Shown here piece after piece: positions 8,507 through 17,811 of a stretch of DNA of 64,000 nucleotides. The position numbers and the translations under genes were made by a program. Below the pieces are notes generated by a model. The model saw only the letters and a list, made by a program, of their open reading frames with translations. It did not search any database and had not been told where the DNA came from. Position 1 is the stretch's first letter. Each line of letters starts with the position of its first letter. This DNA is from Desulfolithobacter dissulfuricans (GTDB lineage Bacteria > Desulfobacterota > Desulfobulbia > Desulfobulbales > Desulfobulbaceae): NCBI RefSeq assembly GCF_025998535.1, contig NZ_AP024233.1, positions 1,276,217 to 1,340,216 on the forward strand, written 5' to 3'.

Positions 8507-8654
8507 CTCTCACCTCCCGGTGGTGTACCATCTCCTCCAGGGAGGCCACTCTCCTGGCCAGTTTGTGTTGCTGGCTGTTTGCATACAGGAGGTATCCGAA
8601 CAGGCCGCCCCAGATGATCACATAGGTGGCGATCAGAAACGCTTCATTGTTCAT
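8499..8654 (-). CDS. ccmD: CcmD-like small membrane protein
   Basis: A 51-residue protein, MNNEAFLIATYVIIWGGLFG at the start, with one membrane helix and then a charged tail (HKLARRVASLEEMVHHREVRDE). Size, single helix and the position directly after ccmC (4-base overlap, 8651-8654) fit CcmD, the small partner that releases heme-loaded CcmE from the CcmABC complex. Its stop overlaps the TPR gene start. Confidence 0.8.
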   Translation of the reverse strand: MNNEAFLIATYVIIWGGLFGYLLYANSQQHKLARRVASLEEMVHHREVRDE

Positions 8655-9337
8655 GTTTGCTCTCCATCAAGTTGTTTTTCCAAAAGTTGTATCCTGTTGT
8701 GCATGAACAGTGTCCGGCTGCGCTGGTAGAGAAGCACCACCCACAACATGGTAAAGGCGGCCAGGGCCACCAGCAGTGCCTGGATCATGGCCGGGGCCAT
8801 GTCGATGGAACCGGCCCGGATAACCACCGGGTGGATGGTCCGCCACAGCCTGGCCGACAGGAAGACAATGGGGACATCGACAAATCCGGCAATGGCCATC
8901 ACGGCGCAAAAGGCCGCCCGTTTATCCTGTCGATCCACGGAAAATCTCAAGATGAGACAGGCGGCGTAGATGAACCAGAGAATGAGCGAAGTGGTGAGCC
9001 GCGGATCCCAGGTCCACCAGGCATTCCAGACCGGCCGCCCCCAGAGTACACCGGTGATCAGGACCAAAGTGGTGAATACCAGACCGATCTCCACGCTGGC
9101 CGCGCCCAGGATATCCCATTGCAGGTCCCTGCGGACCAGGTAGAAGATGCCGCTGACAAAGGCGGTCAGGAACGAGAGAAAAGCGGCCAGGGCGCAGGCC
9201 AGGTGAAAATAGAATATTTTCTGGATCGGCCCCATGACCCGTTCGGTGGGGGCATGGATGAAGACCATGTAGATGGCGGTGACGAAGACCAGGGCTGTCA
9301 GGATGATATAGATCCTATCCCTGAGAGATGAGCGCAT
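8651..9337 (-). CDS. ccmC: Heme exporter/heme handling protein CcmC
   Basis: 228 residues with six membrane helices. The tryptophan-rich heme-handling motif WGRPVWNAWWTWDPRLT is at residues 99-115, flanked by conserved His residues (YFHLACAL at 45 and RTIHPVVI). CcmC delivers heme to CcmE on the periplasmic face. It follows ccmB by 39 bases and overlaps ccmD. Confidence 0.95.
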   Translation of the reverse strand: MRSSLRDRIYIILTALVFVTAIYMVFIHAPTERVMGPIQKIFYFHLACALAAFLSFLTAFVSGIFYLVRRDLQWDILGAASVEIGLVFTTLVLITGVLWGRPVWNAWWTWDPRLTTSLILWFIYAACLILRFSVDRQDKRAAFCAVMAIAGFVDVPIVFLSARLWRTIHPVVIRAGSIDMAPAMIQALLVALAAFTMLWVVLLYQRSRTLFMHNRIQLLEKQLDGEQT

Positions 9338-9376
9338 GGCTACTCTCCTCCTGCGGCAAAAAAAGGATGTTCATGG

Positions 9377-10045
9377 TTATTCCGTTATTATCTGGCCAAA
9401 AAGCAGCACGCCCAGGCCGGTAAAGATGAGCCCGTAGGCAGCCATGACGTAGAGCCAGGATTCGTATTCGGCCACGGCCGCACCCAGGAAGATCATGCCG
9501 GTGACCTTCACCGTGATGCTGACCAGCGGGATGACCACCGGATAGAAGAGCAGGGGCAATAGGGCCTCGTTCCTGCTGGTTCCGGCGGTAATGGCGGAAA
9601 ACAGTGTCCCGGTGGCGGCGAGCCCGGTATTGGCCATGAGGACCACTACGATGAGCATGGGCAGTGAGTGGAGAGGGATGTCTCCGTAGAGAATAAAAAA
9701 AAGCGGAATGATGGAAAGCTCGGCCACCAGCAGGAGAACGAGGTTCACCACCATCTTGGCTCCGAACAGGGATTCCGCGGCCAGGGGGCTGAGCAGGAGC
9801 CCTTCCAGGCACCGATTCTCCTTTTCCCGGCTCATGGTCCTGGCCAGGCCCAGAACAAAGGCGAAGGTGATGGCCACCCAGAGAATCCCGGCCCCGGTTT
9901 CCGGGGCGACCTCTGTACCCAGCGGAATGGCAAGGTTGAGGACCACCAGGAGAAGGAACCCGAAAAAAATCATGGAGATCAGTGACTCCGGCCGCCGCAG
10001 TTCCGCCCGCAGATCCTTGGTGACGATCAGCCACAGTCCGTTCAT
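9377..10045 (-). CDS. ccmB: Heme exporter subunit CcmB
   Basis: 222 residues, six predicted membrane helices, with the CcmB-typical DLRAELRRPESL near the N-terminus and FVLGLARTMSREKENRCLEGLLLSP in the cytoplasmic loop. It is the membrane subunit of the CcmAB ABC transporter, whose ATP use drives release of holo-CcmE. The ATG overlaps the ccmA stop (ATGA). Confidence 0.95.
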   Translation of the reverse strand: MNGLWLIVTKDLRAELRRPESLISMIFFGFLLLVVLNLAIPLGTEVAPETGAGILWVAITFAFVLGLARTMSREKENRCLEGLLLSPLAAESLFGAKMVVNLVLLLVAELSIIPLFFILYGDIPLHSLPMLIVVVLMANTGLAATGTLFSAITAGTSRNEALLPLLFYPVVIPLVSITVKVTGMIFLGAAVAEYESWLYVMAAYGLIFTGLGVLLFGQIITE

Positions 10046-10761
10046 GGGGCGGTACCTCCCTGGACCTGCTCCAGGTAGAGCTCTGCAAAAGCGCGTCGGT
10101 CCAGCCCCTCGCGCTCCTGGAGGTAGACCAGCTGTCCGCCGGCCAGGATGCCGACCCTGGTTGCTGCCTCCAGGCCCCGTTTAAGGCTGTGGGTCACCAT
10201 GATCACGGTTCGTCGCCGGTTTTTCAACATGGTCAGCTGCTCCATCAGCAGGCTCGCTGCATACTGGTCAAGTCCGGTGAACGGTTCGTCCAGGAGCAGG
10301 AGGGAAGGGTCGTTGACCAGGGCTCTGGCAATACTGAGCCGCTGGCGCATGCCGCGGGAAAACTGTCCCACCCGTGAATGACGCCGGGGGTAGAGGTCCA
10401 CCAGCTGCAGCAGTTCGGCGGCCCGCTGTTCCGGTCTGTCCACCTGGTAGAGCCTGGCGTAGAAGACCAGGTTCTCCAGGGCGCTCATGTGGTCATAGAG
10501 CAGTGACTGGTGCGAGATGACACCGAGCTGCATCCGGAAGGTCTCCGGCTCTTCTCCGAGATCGAACCCCGAGACCTCCACTACGCCCGAGGTGGGAGCA
10601 ACCTGGGTGGCCAGGATACGGAGCAGGGTGGACTTGCCGGCCCCGTTGGGACCGAAGAGACTCAAGAAGTCACCCCGCCCGAGGGTAAAGCTTACCTTGT
10701 TCAGGGCCCGCAGTCCTTCATAGTCCTTGCAGAGATTACGGACAGTGAGAAACTCACCCAT
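10042..10761 (-). CDS. ccmA: Heme exporter ATPase CcmA
   Basis: 239 residues of an ABC ATPase: Walker A GPNGAGKST, signature FSRGMRQRLSIARAL, Walker B LLLLDEPFTGLD. It powers the CcmABCD complex. I start at the ATG at 10761 (MGEFLTVRNL) because GGAG lies 9 bases upstream; a TTG at 10782 is also in frame. It overlaps the end of the CcmI-like gene by 8 bases and the ccmB start by 4. Confidence 0.95.
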   Translation of the reverse strand: MGEFLTVRNLCKDYEGLRALNKVSFTLGRGDFLSLFGPNGAGKSTLLRILATQVAPTSGVVEVSGFDLGEEPETFRMQLGVISHQSLLYDHMSALENLVFYARLYQVDRPEQRAAELLQLVDLYPRRHSRVGQFSRGMRQRLSIARALVNDPSLLLLDEPFTGLDQYAASLLMEQLTMLKNRRRTVIMVTHSLKRGLEAATRVGILAGGQLVYLQEREGLDRRAFAELYLEQVQGGTAP

Positions 10762-11275
10762 GTTGCCGGGCTCCGTTTGCAAGTTTTTTCAGCAGGGACT
10801 CCAACTCCTGGTTGTAGGCGTCATGGCGGGCCCTGTATTCATCATCATTGATTTCACCGATGTCCCAGTCGTTTTCCAGGACATCGATTTTTTCCCTGAG
10901 TACCGTGATCTCAAGAACCAGGTTCTGCCACTGGTCGCCCGGGAGCTGTTTTTGTTTTTCGACTTTTTTCTCCAGGGCAACCGGGGACTCGGCGGTCGCA
11001 TCTTCCAGTTCCTCTAGCCTCTGGATGGTCCGGGCCGCTCCGGCACCGTAATACCGGCGCAGCTCCTGGTAGTCCTGGTCGTTGATCTTGCTGGATGCGT
11101 GTTCAAATTCAATATCCTTCATGGCCCGGAGATAGGACTGCTTCTCGGCTTCCAGGGCCCTGCGGGCCTCTCCGAGGTCCGTGGTGCCCAGCCATGACTC
11201 CTTTGCGCGCAGCAGCGGGGCAAGGGCAAAGAAGGTGACCAGTCCGGTGACAAGGATAAAAAAGGCCATGTTCAT
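10754..11275 (-). CDS. CcmI-like membrane coiled-coil protein
   Basis: 173 residues: an N-terminal membrane helix (2-20, MAFFILVTGLVTFFALAPLL), then charged helices predicted to form coiled coils (GEARRALEAEKQSYLRAMKDIEFEHASSKIND). The segment AEKQSYLRAMKDIEFEHASSKI resembles the N-terminal part of CcmI. The TPR part usual for CcmI is missing here and may be supplied by the TPR gene at the operon end. It overlaps ccmH and ccmA by a few bases each. Confidence 0.65.
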   Translation of the reverse strand: MNMAFFILVTGLVTFFALAPLLRAKESWLGTTDLGEARRALEAEKQSYLRAMKDIEFEHASSKINDQDYQELRRYYGAGAARTIQRLEELEDATAESPVALEKKVEKQKQLPGDQWQNLVLEITVLREKIDVLENDWDIGEINDDEYRARHDAYNQELESLLKKLANGARQHG

Positions 11276-11742
11276 GCGTCGTCCTCCAGTCTTTTCAGTT
11301 CGTCCTCGACCCGTTTTTCCATGTCAAGGTACAGGGCCTCGGCCTCGGTCTTTTCCGCTATCGTTTTTTCGGCCCTGCGTCCGGCCGCCGCCCACCTCCA
11401 GGTTAATATGGTGGCCACTGCAAGGCCAATGAACAGGGCGACAAAGGGGGCGGCCCAGGCCACCAGGTTAAACCCTTTCCGGGGCGGAACAGTGAGAATA
11501 TCCTCGCCAAACCGCTGGACAAAGAAGTTGAGAATGGTCTCTTTGTCCTGGCCGAGTGCCAGTCGCCGGTCTATCTCGGCCCGCATCTGGTCTCCACCGC
11601 TGCACCGGTCAATGTTCAGAGGTTCGCCCGGGCAGGCGTAACAGATCAGGTTTTTCTCCACTTCGGTTCTGGTCAGGGCATGGGCTCCGGACACCTGGCC
11701 AAACAGGGCAAATAACAACATAACCGGGATCAGGATCTTCAT
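11272..11742 (-). CDS. ccmH: CcmH-type apocytochrome thiol oxidoreductase
   Basis: 156 residues: signal peptide (1-22), a periplasmic three-helix domain with the redox pair in LICYAC (Cys34, Cys37) and an extra Cys47, then a membrane helix (about 88-111, VAWAAPFVALFIGLAVATI) and a charged tail. Canonical CcmH reads LRCXXC; here Arg is Ile. The protein would keep the apocytochrome heme-site cysteines reduced for CcmF. It overlaps ccmF by 4 bases. Confidence 0.85.
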   Translation of the reverse strand: MKILIPVMLLFALFGQVSGAHALTRTEVEKNLICYACPGEPLNIDRCSGGDQMRAEIDRRLALGQDKETILNFFVQRFGEDILTVPPRKGFNLVAWAAPFVALFIGLAVATILTWRWAAAGRRAEKTIAEKTEAEALYLDMEKRVEDELKRLEDDA

Positions 11743-13697
11743 GTGCTCCGCCTCCTTGTACCGGCCGGGATGATGGCCATGACAGCTCCCAGGACCATCA
11801 GGCCACTGCCGATCCAGCCCCAGAACAGAAGGGGGTTGACTGCTGCCCTGATGGTGATTTCATGGTTCTTGCCGATCATCGGCATGGTCAGGTACAGATC
11901 CTCGAGCGGGGTCACCCGCAGGCTTACCTCGGTGGTCGGCTGGTCGGCGTTGATGTAGTACCGTCGTTCGGTCATGACGTCGCCTGCAGGCTTGCCGTTC
12001 TTCACCACTCCGAGAGTGGCTGCATAGACGGTCCGGTTCCGGTCCTGAAAGGTGGTGAAATCGTTGTAGGTGAGCTGGTAGTTGCCAATATCCATGGACT
12101 GGCCTTTTTCCAGGGTCGCCTCTTTCTCCTGTTTGAAGGCGGTGGAGCCGGTGATGCCGACCACCATCAGGACGACACCAAAGTGAACGATATAACCGCC
12201 GTAACGCCGCCGCAGCTTCCAGATAACCCTGGGAAAGGCGACGATCAGCCCTTCACCGGTCAGTTTCTTCCGGGCCCTGGCCCCGCCGATGAACTCCAGC
12301 AGGATGGTGGCCGAGACAAAGATGGCCAGGGTAAAGGCGGTCAGGGGATAGAACTCCCGGATACCCAGGGCCGCCAGCGTGCTGCCGCCGACCAGGGCCA
12401 GGCCGAAGGGCAGCATGAAGTTTTTCTTCAGATTGTCCGGAGAGGCCTTGCGCCAGCTGATCAGGGGACAGAGGCCGGTGATCAGCAGCAGAAGCAGGAA
12501 GAGCGGGGTGTTGACCTGGTTGAAAAAGGGTTCGCCCACCGACAGCTTGTTACCGGTCACCATCTCGGAGATCAGTGGAAACACGGTGCCAAACAGGGTG
12601 GAGAAGGCAATGGCCAGCAGGATGACATTATTGAAGAGAAAGGTGGATTCTCTGGAGAGCAGCGATTCCAGCGAGTGTCTGGTCCGCAGATGGGAATAGC
12701 TCTCCGCGATCAGAATAATGCTGCCCAGGGCGACCACCACCATGAAAACCAGAAAGTATCCACCCAGGCCGGTGGCCCCGAAATCATGGACCGACTGGAG
12801 GATGCCGCTTCGGACCAGATAGGTGCCGAAAATACAGGTCAGGAAGGTCAGGGCGATCAGCGACATGTTCCAGACCTTCATGATGTTGCGTCGTTCCTGG
12901 ATAATGGCCGTATGGATGAAGGCCGTGGAGACAAGCCAGGGGATAAAGGAGGCGTTCTCCACCGGATCCCAGGCCCAGAAACCACCCCAGCCCAGTTCCA
13001 CGTAGGCCCACTGGCCGCCGAGGATGATGCCGATGGTGAGAAAGATCCAGGAGAGGATATTCCACCGCCTGGTTTTTTTCAGCCAGTCCGGATCGAGCCG
13101 GCCCGAGATCAGGGCGGCGATGGCGTAAGCAAAGGGGATGGTGAAACCGATGTAGCCGAGAAAAAGGGTGGGCGGATGAAAGATCATCCCCGGGTTCTGG
13201 AGCATGGGGTTGAGCCCCTGACCGTCCCGGGGCGTAAAGGAGAGCAGAGCAAAGGGGGACGAAATGGTGGTCAGCAGAAGGAGAAAGAAACTCACTGTGC
13301 CAGCCAGGATGAGATAGATATAGGGGGTGTTCTTCATCCTGGTCTCTTTGCGGGTGTTCCAGGCCACCAGGGCGATATAGAGACTCAAGACCCAGGCCCA
13401 GAAGAGGAGGGATCCCTTCTGTCCGGCCCAGAAGGCGGTTGCCTTGTAAAAAAGCGGCAGGGCCCGGTCCGAATAGGAGGCCACATATTCCACCTGGAAG
13501 TTATCGTTCATAAACAACCAGGCCAGGGCAAAGGCTGCCATGCTGGTGAAGACCGCCACCCCGATCAGGACCCGTCGGCCGGCCTCGATAAAGCGCAGGT
13601 CGTTGCGCATCATCCCGGTCAACAGCAGAACCATTGCCAGCAAACCGGCGACAAAGGCCGCAGATTGCGACAGGGTGCCAAAAGTTACCATGTTCAT
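11739..13697 (-). CDS. ccmF: Cytochrome c heme lyase CcmF
   Basis: 652 residues, close to the usual 640-660, with many membrane helices. The heme-binding tryptophan motif WGGFWAWDPVENASF lies near residue 235, and periplasmic loops include HPPTLFLGYIGF. CcmF ligates heme from CcmE to the CXXCH sites of apocytochromes, here including the eight-heme protein at 6044. Overlaps of 4 bases with ccmE and ccmH show a tight operon. Confidence 0.96.
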   Translation of the reverse strand: MNMVTFGTLSQSAAFVAGLLAMVLLLTGMMRNDLRFIEAGRRVLIGVAVFTSMAAFALAWLFMNDNFQVEYVASYSDRALPLFYKATAFWAGQKGSLLFWAWVLSLYIALVAWNTRKETRMKNTPYIYLILAGTVSFFLLLLTTISSPFALLSFTPRDGQGLNPMLQNPGMIFHPPTLFLGYIGFTIPFAYAIAALISGRLDPDWLKKTRRWNILSWIFLTIGIILGGQWAYVELGWGGFWAWDPVENASFIPWLVSTAFIHTAIIQERRNIMKVWNMSLIALTFLTCIFGTYLVRSGILQSVHDFGATGLGGYFLVFMVVVALGSIILIAESYSHLRTRHSLESLLSRESTFLFNNVILLAIAFSTLFGTVFPLISEMVTGNKLSVGEPFFNQVNTPLFLLLLLITGLCPLISWRKASPDNLKKNFMLPFGLALVGGSTLAALGIREFYPLTAFTLAIFVSATILLEFIGGARARKKLTGEGLIVAFPRVIWKLRRRYGGYIVHFGVVLMVVGITGSTAFKQEKEATLEKGQSMDIGNYQLTYNDFTTFQDRNRTVYAATLGVVKNGKPAGDVMTERRYYINADQPTTEVSLRVTPLEDLYLTMPMIGKNHEITIRAAVNPLLFWGWIGSGLMVLGAVMAIIPAGTRRRST

Positions 13698-14113
13698 TCC
13701 TTCTCCTCTTCCATTTCGCTTTCATATTTGGACGGGCATTTGGCCAGCAGGGTCTCGGCGTGAAACGTATTGGCACTCTCCTCGTAGCGGCCCTCAAGAA
13801 TCACCTCCACATCTTCCTTGAAGGCATCCGGTTTGACCCCGTTGTACCGCACCAGCATGGTTTTGTTCTCATCCACCATGTCCCGGACAGCAAAGGTAAG
13901 CAGCAGGTTCTGCTGATCATAGGAAATGGTGCCGTCGACCACGTTGCCGCTGATTCGCACTCCGCGCTGACGGGGCAGGGAAGCGTCGGTGAGCACTTCG
14001 GCCACGGTCTGGTAGTAGACCCCGGTGTCGGATATGGACTTCATGATGAGAAAGCCGACCCCGGCAAGGATAAACATCAGGGCCAGTACTGTTTTCCTTG
14101 AACTCTTTTTCAT
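13694..14113 (-). CDS. ccmE: Heme chaperone CcmE, Cys (CXXXY) variant
   Basis: 139 residues: N-terminal membrane anchor (8-25), then the OB-fold heme chaperone domain (VRISGNVVDGTI, MLVRYNGVKPDAFKEDVEVILEG). The usual heme-binding His in LXKHXXXY is replaced: here LAKCPSKY gives Cys126 and Tyr130 (CXXXY). This variant is known from archaea and some Desulfovibrio. I place the start at the ATG at 14113 (MKKSSRKT); the frame stays open to 14176. First gene of the ccm operon. Confidence 0.92.
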   Translation of the reverse strand: MKKSSRKTVLALMFILAGVGFLIMKSISDTGVYYQTVAEVLTDASLPRQRGVRISGNVVDGTISYDQQNLLLTFAVRDMVDENKTMLVRYNGVKPDAFKEDVEVILEGRYEESANTFHAETLLAKCPSKYESEMEEEKE

Positions 14114-14176
14114 GGATATCTGAATTCCTCCATGGATGTTGTTTTTTTCCTGGTTCCAGTCCCTGACATAAACCAT

Positions 14177-14208
14177 CCCCGGCCACCAGGTTCAGGCAGC
14201 GGCCGGGG
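14177..14208. other. Hairpin in the 370-bp gap upstream of ccmE
   Basis: CCCCGGCC (14177-14184) pairs with GGCCGGGG (14201-14208). It lies in the gap 14114-14483 between the unknown gene and ccmE. The gap also holds a short palindrome GGGACA-AAA-TGTCCC near 14443. I see no credible gene in the gap; the open frames there are not supported. The ccm promoter should be here, but I cannot assign it. Confidence 0.4.
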
Positions 14209-14483
14209 ATGAGGAGGAGAAGGAGTGGCGCCGGTCAAGGCAGCTGTTCAGCAGGGGATGTGGCAAGAGGTGTGCCATCGGGAGCGGGCAGAGCATATCA
14301 GGATCCGGACAAGGTCAAGGAGAAGCCTAGTCGCGCCGTCTGCCACGGTGTCGGAAATTCGGGAGGAGATCAAAAAAGGGGGTGGTTGTCCGGGAGCCGT
14401 GAACTCCGGGTTTGGTGAGATGAGACAGTTTGGGACAGGGGTGGGACAAAATGTCCCGGCCAGGCCCCTCGGGTGGTGGTGCT

Positions 14484-15227
14484 TCAGGGAGATTGCTGTC
14501 CGGATGGCGATCCTGGCCGGGAGACCCATTGCCTGGCAAGCTGATGGGTCAGGTGGAAGAGGGCTGCCAGTTCCTCCACGGAATCGAGGGTTCGCAGCCC
14601 CTGGCCACTGTTGTGAACCACCAGCCGGTTGCCCTGTACCTGGAGCACGATCCGGGCCCTGATTACGGCAGCCTGGGCAAGCAGCAACCGACGCACTTCC
14701 GGACAGAGCGCGTTAACCGCCCGGTCGGGATCCGCGGCAAAGACAACAAAGCGGTTGTCAAAGGAGCTCTCCCCGGTCAGCACCGGAGCAAACCCTCTGC
14801 TGCCGGGGACTGCGCGGGAAATCCCTGCTGCCAGCCGGTTTTCCACCTCGGTTATCACAAGGTCCGGGACTGCGAAAGGACGGTCCTGTTCGGCCAGGCA
14901 GATGGTGTAGAATCCACCGCTCGAGGTACTGGATATCTTCATCTGGTCAAAGAGATAGAAGCGACCGGACGGATCGGTGTGCAAGGCGGCCTGGACCACT
15001 GGATTTCTGGCCTCCCCGATACAGTTGAAGGAGCGGATTTTTGACCGCAGGTCATGGCGTCCATCGACCCTGGAGGCAAAAGTGAAACCATGCCGGTTGC
15101 AGAATGTTTCCAGGAGGACCGCCCGCTGTTGCTCATGGTCTGCTGATGCCCTGATAAGGGCGTAGATGAAGCAACCAATGAAGGCGAGCAGGCCAAGGCC
15201 GGCGATGAGAACAATGGGAGGGGGCAT
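14484..15227 (-). CDS. Hypothetical membrane-anchored protein
   Basis: 247 residues with one N-terminal membrane helix (about 5-25, VLIAGLGLLAFIGCFIYALI) and a soluble remainder containing LRSKIRSFNCIGEARNPVVQAAL and FDNRFVVFAADPDRAVNAL. No domain recognised with confidence. It lies 37 bases after eda on the same strand, so it may be carried on the Entner-Doudoroff transcript, but no functional link is visible. Confidence 0.75.
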   Translation of the reverse strand: MPPPIVLIAGLGLLAFIGCFIYALIRASADHEQQRAVLLETFCNRHGFTFASRVDGRHDLRSKIRSFNCIGEARNPVVQAALHTDPSGRFYLFDQMKISSTSSGGFYTICLAEQDRPFAVPDLVITEVENRLAAGISRAVPGSRGFAPVLTGESSFDNRFVVFAADPDRAVNALCPEVRRLLLAQAAVIRARIVLQVQGNRLVVHNSGQGLRTLDSVEELAALFHLTHQLARQWVSRPGSPSGQQSP

Positions 15228-15264
15228 GAATCAGGCAGCAGCTCGCAGCAGGGAGCGGTGATGT

Positions 15265-15909
15265 TCAGGTGGTACTGGCCGCTGCCAGGGTCTGGCGGAC
15301 CAGCAGGGTGATGCCCTCCCAGTCCCGGTCTGCCAGGAACTGGCCGGGCACGATCCAGGATCCGCCGACGCAGGTCACCGTTTCCAGGGCCAGGTAGTCA
15401 AGATAGTTCTCCCCAGTTATACCGCCGGTGGGGCAGAACCGGACACCGGGAAAGGGCCCGGCCAGGGCGCGGAGCATGGAGATGCCGCCGCTGGCTTCGG
15501 CAGGAAAGAACTTGAAGGTGTCATAGCCAAGTTCCAACCCCTGCATCAGTTCAGAGGCCGTGGCAATACCCGGGATGAGCGGTATCTCGCCCTGGCTCGC
15601 CGCCCTGAGCAGGGACGTGGACAGGCCGGGGCTGATGGCAAAACTTCCCCCGGCCGCGACTACCGCCTCCAGGTCGGCTGCCGAGGTGACGGTCCCGGCC
15701 CCGACCAGGGCCTCGGGAACCTCGCACCTGATGCGTTGTATGGCCTCCAGGGCCACGTCACTTCGAAGGGTGATCTCCAGGACCCGGATTCCGCCCCTGA
15801 CCAGGGCTCGGGCAAGGTCCACGGCCCGCTCGAGCTCCTCGATCACCAGTACCGGGATTACCGGGCCATCTTCAAGGATTTTCCGGGGGGATAGATTCCA
15901 GTTCTGCAT
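15265..15909 (-). CDS. eda: KDPG/KHG aldolase (Entner-Doudoroff)
   Basis: 214 residues. It splits 2-keto-3-deoxy-6-phosphogluconate into pyruvate and glyceraldehyde 3-phosphate. The Schiff-base lysine lies in [12 protein letters not shown], the catalytic Glu in LEITLRSD, and the phosphate site in PTGGI. The ATG at 15909 ([12 protein letters not shown]) matches the known N-terminus of the family; an ATG 9 bases earlier is too close to its AGGAGG. Last of zwf-pgl-edd-eda; 32 bases after edd. Confidence 0.95.
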   Translation of the reverse strand: MQNWNLSPRKILEDGPVIPVLVIEELERAVDLARALVRGGIRVLEITLRSDVALEAIQRIRCEVPEALVGAGTVTSAADLEAVVAAGGSFAISPGLSTSLLRAASQGEIPLIPGIATASELMQGLELGYDTFKFFPAEASGGISMLRALAGPFPGVRFCPTGGITGENYLDYLALETVTCVGGSWIVPGQFLADRDWEGITLLVRQTLAAASTT

Positions 15910-15941
15910 CGTGCACATGCCTCCTTTGCATGGGGTGGCGG

Positions 15942-17798
15942 TCAGTTGTCCTTGGGGAAGACCACATGGCAGCTTTCGTGGACATAAGTGAACAGGGAGG
16001 TTCCGCCCTCCTCGGCCCCGAGCAGGTCGCGGCGCAGGGGCGCGAATATCTGGCGGCCAAAGCCGTACCGGTGCGCCTCCAGGTTCGGAGTGGCGAATTC
16101 CCGTGCCTCGAGCTCCCGGTCGTCCACCAGCAGCTCGAGACGACTGTGGCGTGCATCCAGGCGGATGGGGTCGCCGTCCCGGACCTTGGCCAGCATCCCG
16201 CCACAGAAGGCCTCGGGCGTGCAGTGGATGGCAAAGGGCACCTTGCCCGAGGCGCCCGAGAGCCGTCCGTCGGTGACCAGGCCGACGGTGAAGCCGCGAT
16301 CCATGATGATGGAGAGAAAGGTGATCAGTTTGTGCAGTTCCGGCATGCCGTTGGCCTGGGGGCCCTGGAAACGGACCACCGCCACCAGGTCCCGGTCCAG
16401 CCTGCCGGCGTGGAAGGCCTCTTCCAGCTCCTGCTGGCTGTCAAAAACCATGGCCGGGGCCTCGATCAGGGTGTTTTCTCCATCGGCCAGGGACGATATC
16501 TTCATGATCGCCCGGCCCAGGTTGCCGGAGAGCACCTTGATTCCACCTTTGTCGGCAAAGGGCCTGCTGGCTGTTGCCATGACCTCCGGATCAGAGGATT
16601 CCTCCGGCCCTTCCTCCCACACCAGGCGGCCGTCCCGAAGGACCGGACGTTTCAGGTACCTGGAGAGTCCGAAACCGGCCACGGTCTGGACGTCGTCATG
16701 GACCAGGCCGTTTGCCAGCAGTTCGCGGATCAGCAGGGCCATGCCCCCGGCCTGCTGGAAGGAGTTGATGTCACCGGGACCATTGGGATAGATCCGGACC
16801 AGCAGTGGCACCACTTCCGAGAGATCACCGAAGTCATCCCAGTTGATGCGGATCCCGGCGGCTCGGGCAATGGCCACCAGGTGCATGGTTTCGTTGGTGG
16901 AACCGCCGGTGGCCAGCAGACCCACCATGGCATTGACCACCGATTGTTCACAGATCACCCGGCCCAGGGGAATGTACTCCTCCCCCAGGTGTGTGATCTC
17001 GGTTGCCCGCCTGGCCGCGGCCCGGGTGAGCTGCTCGCGCAGGGGCGTGCCGGCGCCGACAAAGGAGGCTCCGGGCAGGTGCAGGCCGAGCATCTCCGCC
17101 ATCAGCTGGTTGGAGTTGGCGGTCCCGTAAAAGGTGCAGGTCCCGGGGCTGTGATAGGCCGCAAGCTCGGCCGCAAGCATCTCTTTGCGGCTGATCCGAC
17201 CCTGGGCATAGAGTTCGCGAACCCGGGCCTTTTCCCGGTTGGGCAGGCCGGGGGGCATGGGCCCGGCCGGGACCAAGATCATGGGCAGATGGCCGAACTG
17301 GAGCCCGCCCATGAGCAGGCCGGGCACAATCTTGTCACAGACCCCGAGCAGCAGGACGCCGTCAAAGACGTTATGAGACAGGCCGATCACCGTGGACAGC
17401 GCGATCACGTCCCGGCTCATCAGGCTCAGGTCCATGCCCGGTTCTCCCTGGGTGATGCCGTCGCACATGGCCGGCACCCCGCCGGCCACCTGGGCCACGC
17501 CCCCGGCTTCGGCCACTGCTTCCCTGATGATTTGGGGATAGCTGCCGTAAGGCTGGTGCGCAGAGACCAGGTCATTGTAGGAGGTGATGATGCCGATGGC
17601 CGGTGCCTTCTCTTCAAGCAGGTCGCTGCACCAGGTATCCTTGCAGGCAGCGAGGTCATGGGCCAGGTTGCTGCAGGGCAGCCTGGCCCGGAACACGCCC
17701 TGGCCCCGGGCGGCCTCCATTCTCTGGAGGTAGGCCTCCCGGTTTTTCCTGCTGCGTTCGATGATACGGTTGGTTACCTGTACAACGGTCGGGTGCAT
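15942..17798 (-). CDS. edd: Phosphogluconate dehydratase
   Basis: 618 residues, collinear with E. coli Edd (about 603). It dehydrates 6-phosphogluconate to KDPG using a [4Fe-4S] cluster. Signatures seen include [56 protein letters not shown]-like [14 protein letters not shown], and [18 protein letters not shown]. The cysteines of CDG, VCDK and GTCTF are the expected cluster ligands. It starts 13 bases after the pgl stop. Confidence 0.97.
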   Translation of the reverse strand: MHPTVVQVTNRIIERSRKNREAYLQRMEAARGQGVFRARLPCSNLAHDLAACKDTWCSDLLEEKAPAIGIITSYNDLVSAHQPYGSYPQIIREAVAEAGGVAQVAGGVPAMCDGITQGEPGMDLSLMSRDVIALSTVIGLSHNVFDGVLLLGVCDKIVPGLLMGGLQFGHLPMILVPAGPMPPGLPNREKARVRELYAQGRISRKEMLAAELAAYHSPGTCTFYGTANSNQLMAEMLGLHLPGASFVGAGTPLREQLTRAAARRATEITHLGEEYIPLGRVICEQSVVNAMVGLLATGGSTNETMHLVAIARAAGIRINWDDFGDLSEVVPLLVRIYPNGPGDINSFQQAGGMALLIRELLANGLVHDDVQTVAGFGLSRYLKRPVLRDGRLVWEEGPEESSDPEVMATASRPFADKGGIKVLSGNLGRAIMKISSLADGENTLIEAPAMVFDSQQELEEAFHAGRLDRDLVAVVRFQGPQANGMPELHKLITFLSIIMDRGFTVGLVTDGRLSGASGKVPFAIHCTPEAFCGGMLAKVRDGDPIRLDARHSRLELLVDDRELEAREFATPNLEAHRYGFGRQIFAPLRRDLLGAEEGGTSLFTYVHESCHVVFPKDN

Positions 17799-17811
17799 GG
17801 TCTCTTCCGGA

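Noticed and set aside
11862-13763. Very long plus-strand open frame (633 codons)
   Set aside because: It is antisense to ccmF; composition is Gly/Gln/Asp-rich as expected for the complement of a membrane protein gene. Similar shadows exist over edd, zwf, the sensor kinases and rsmI.
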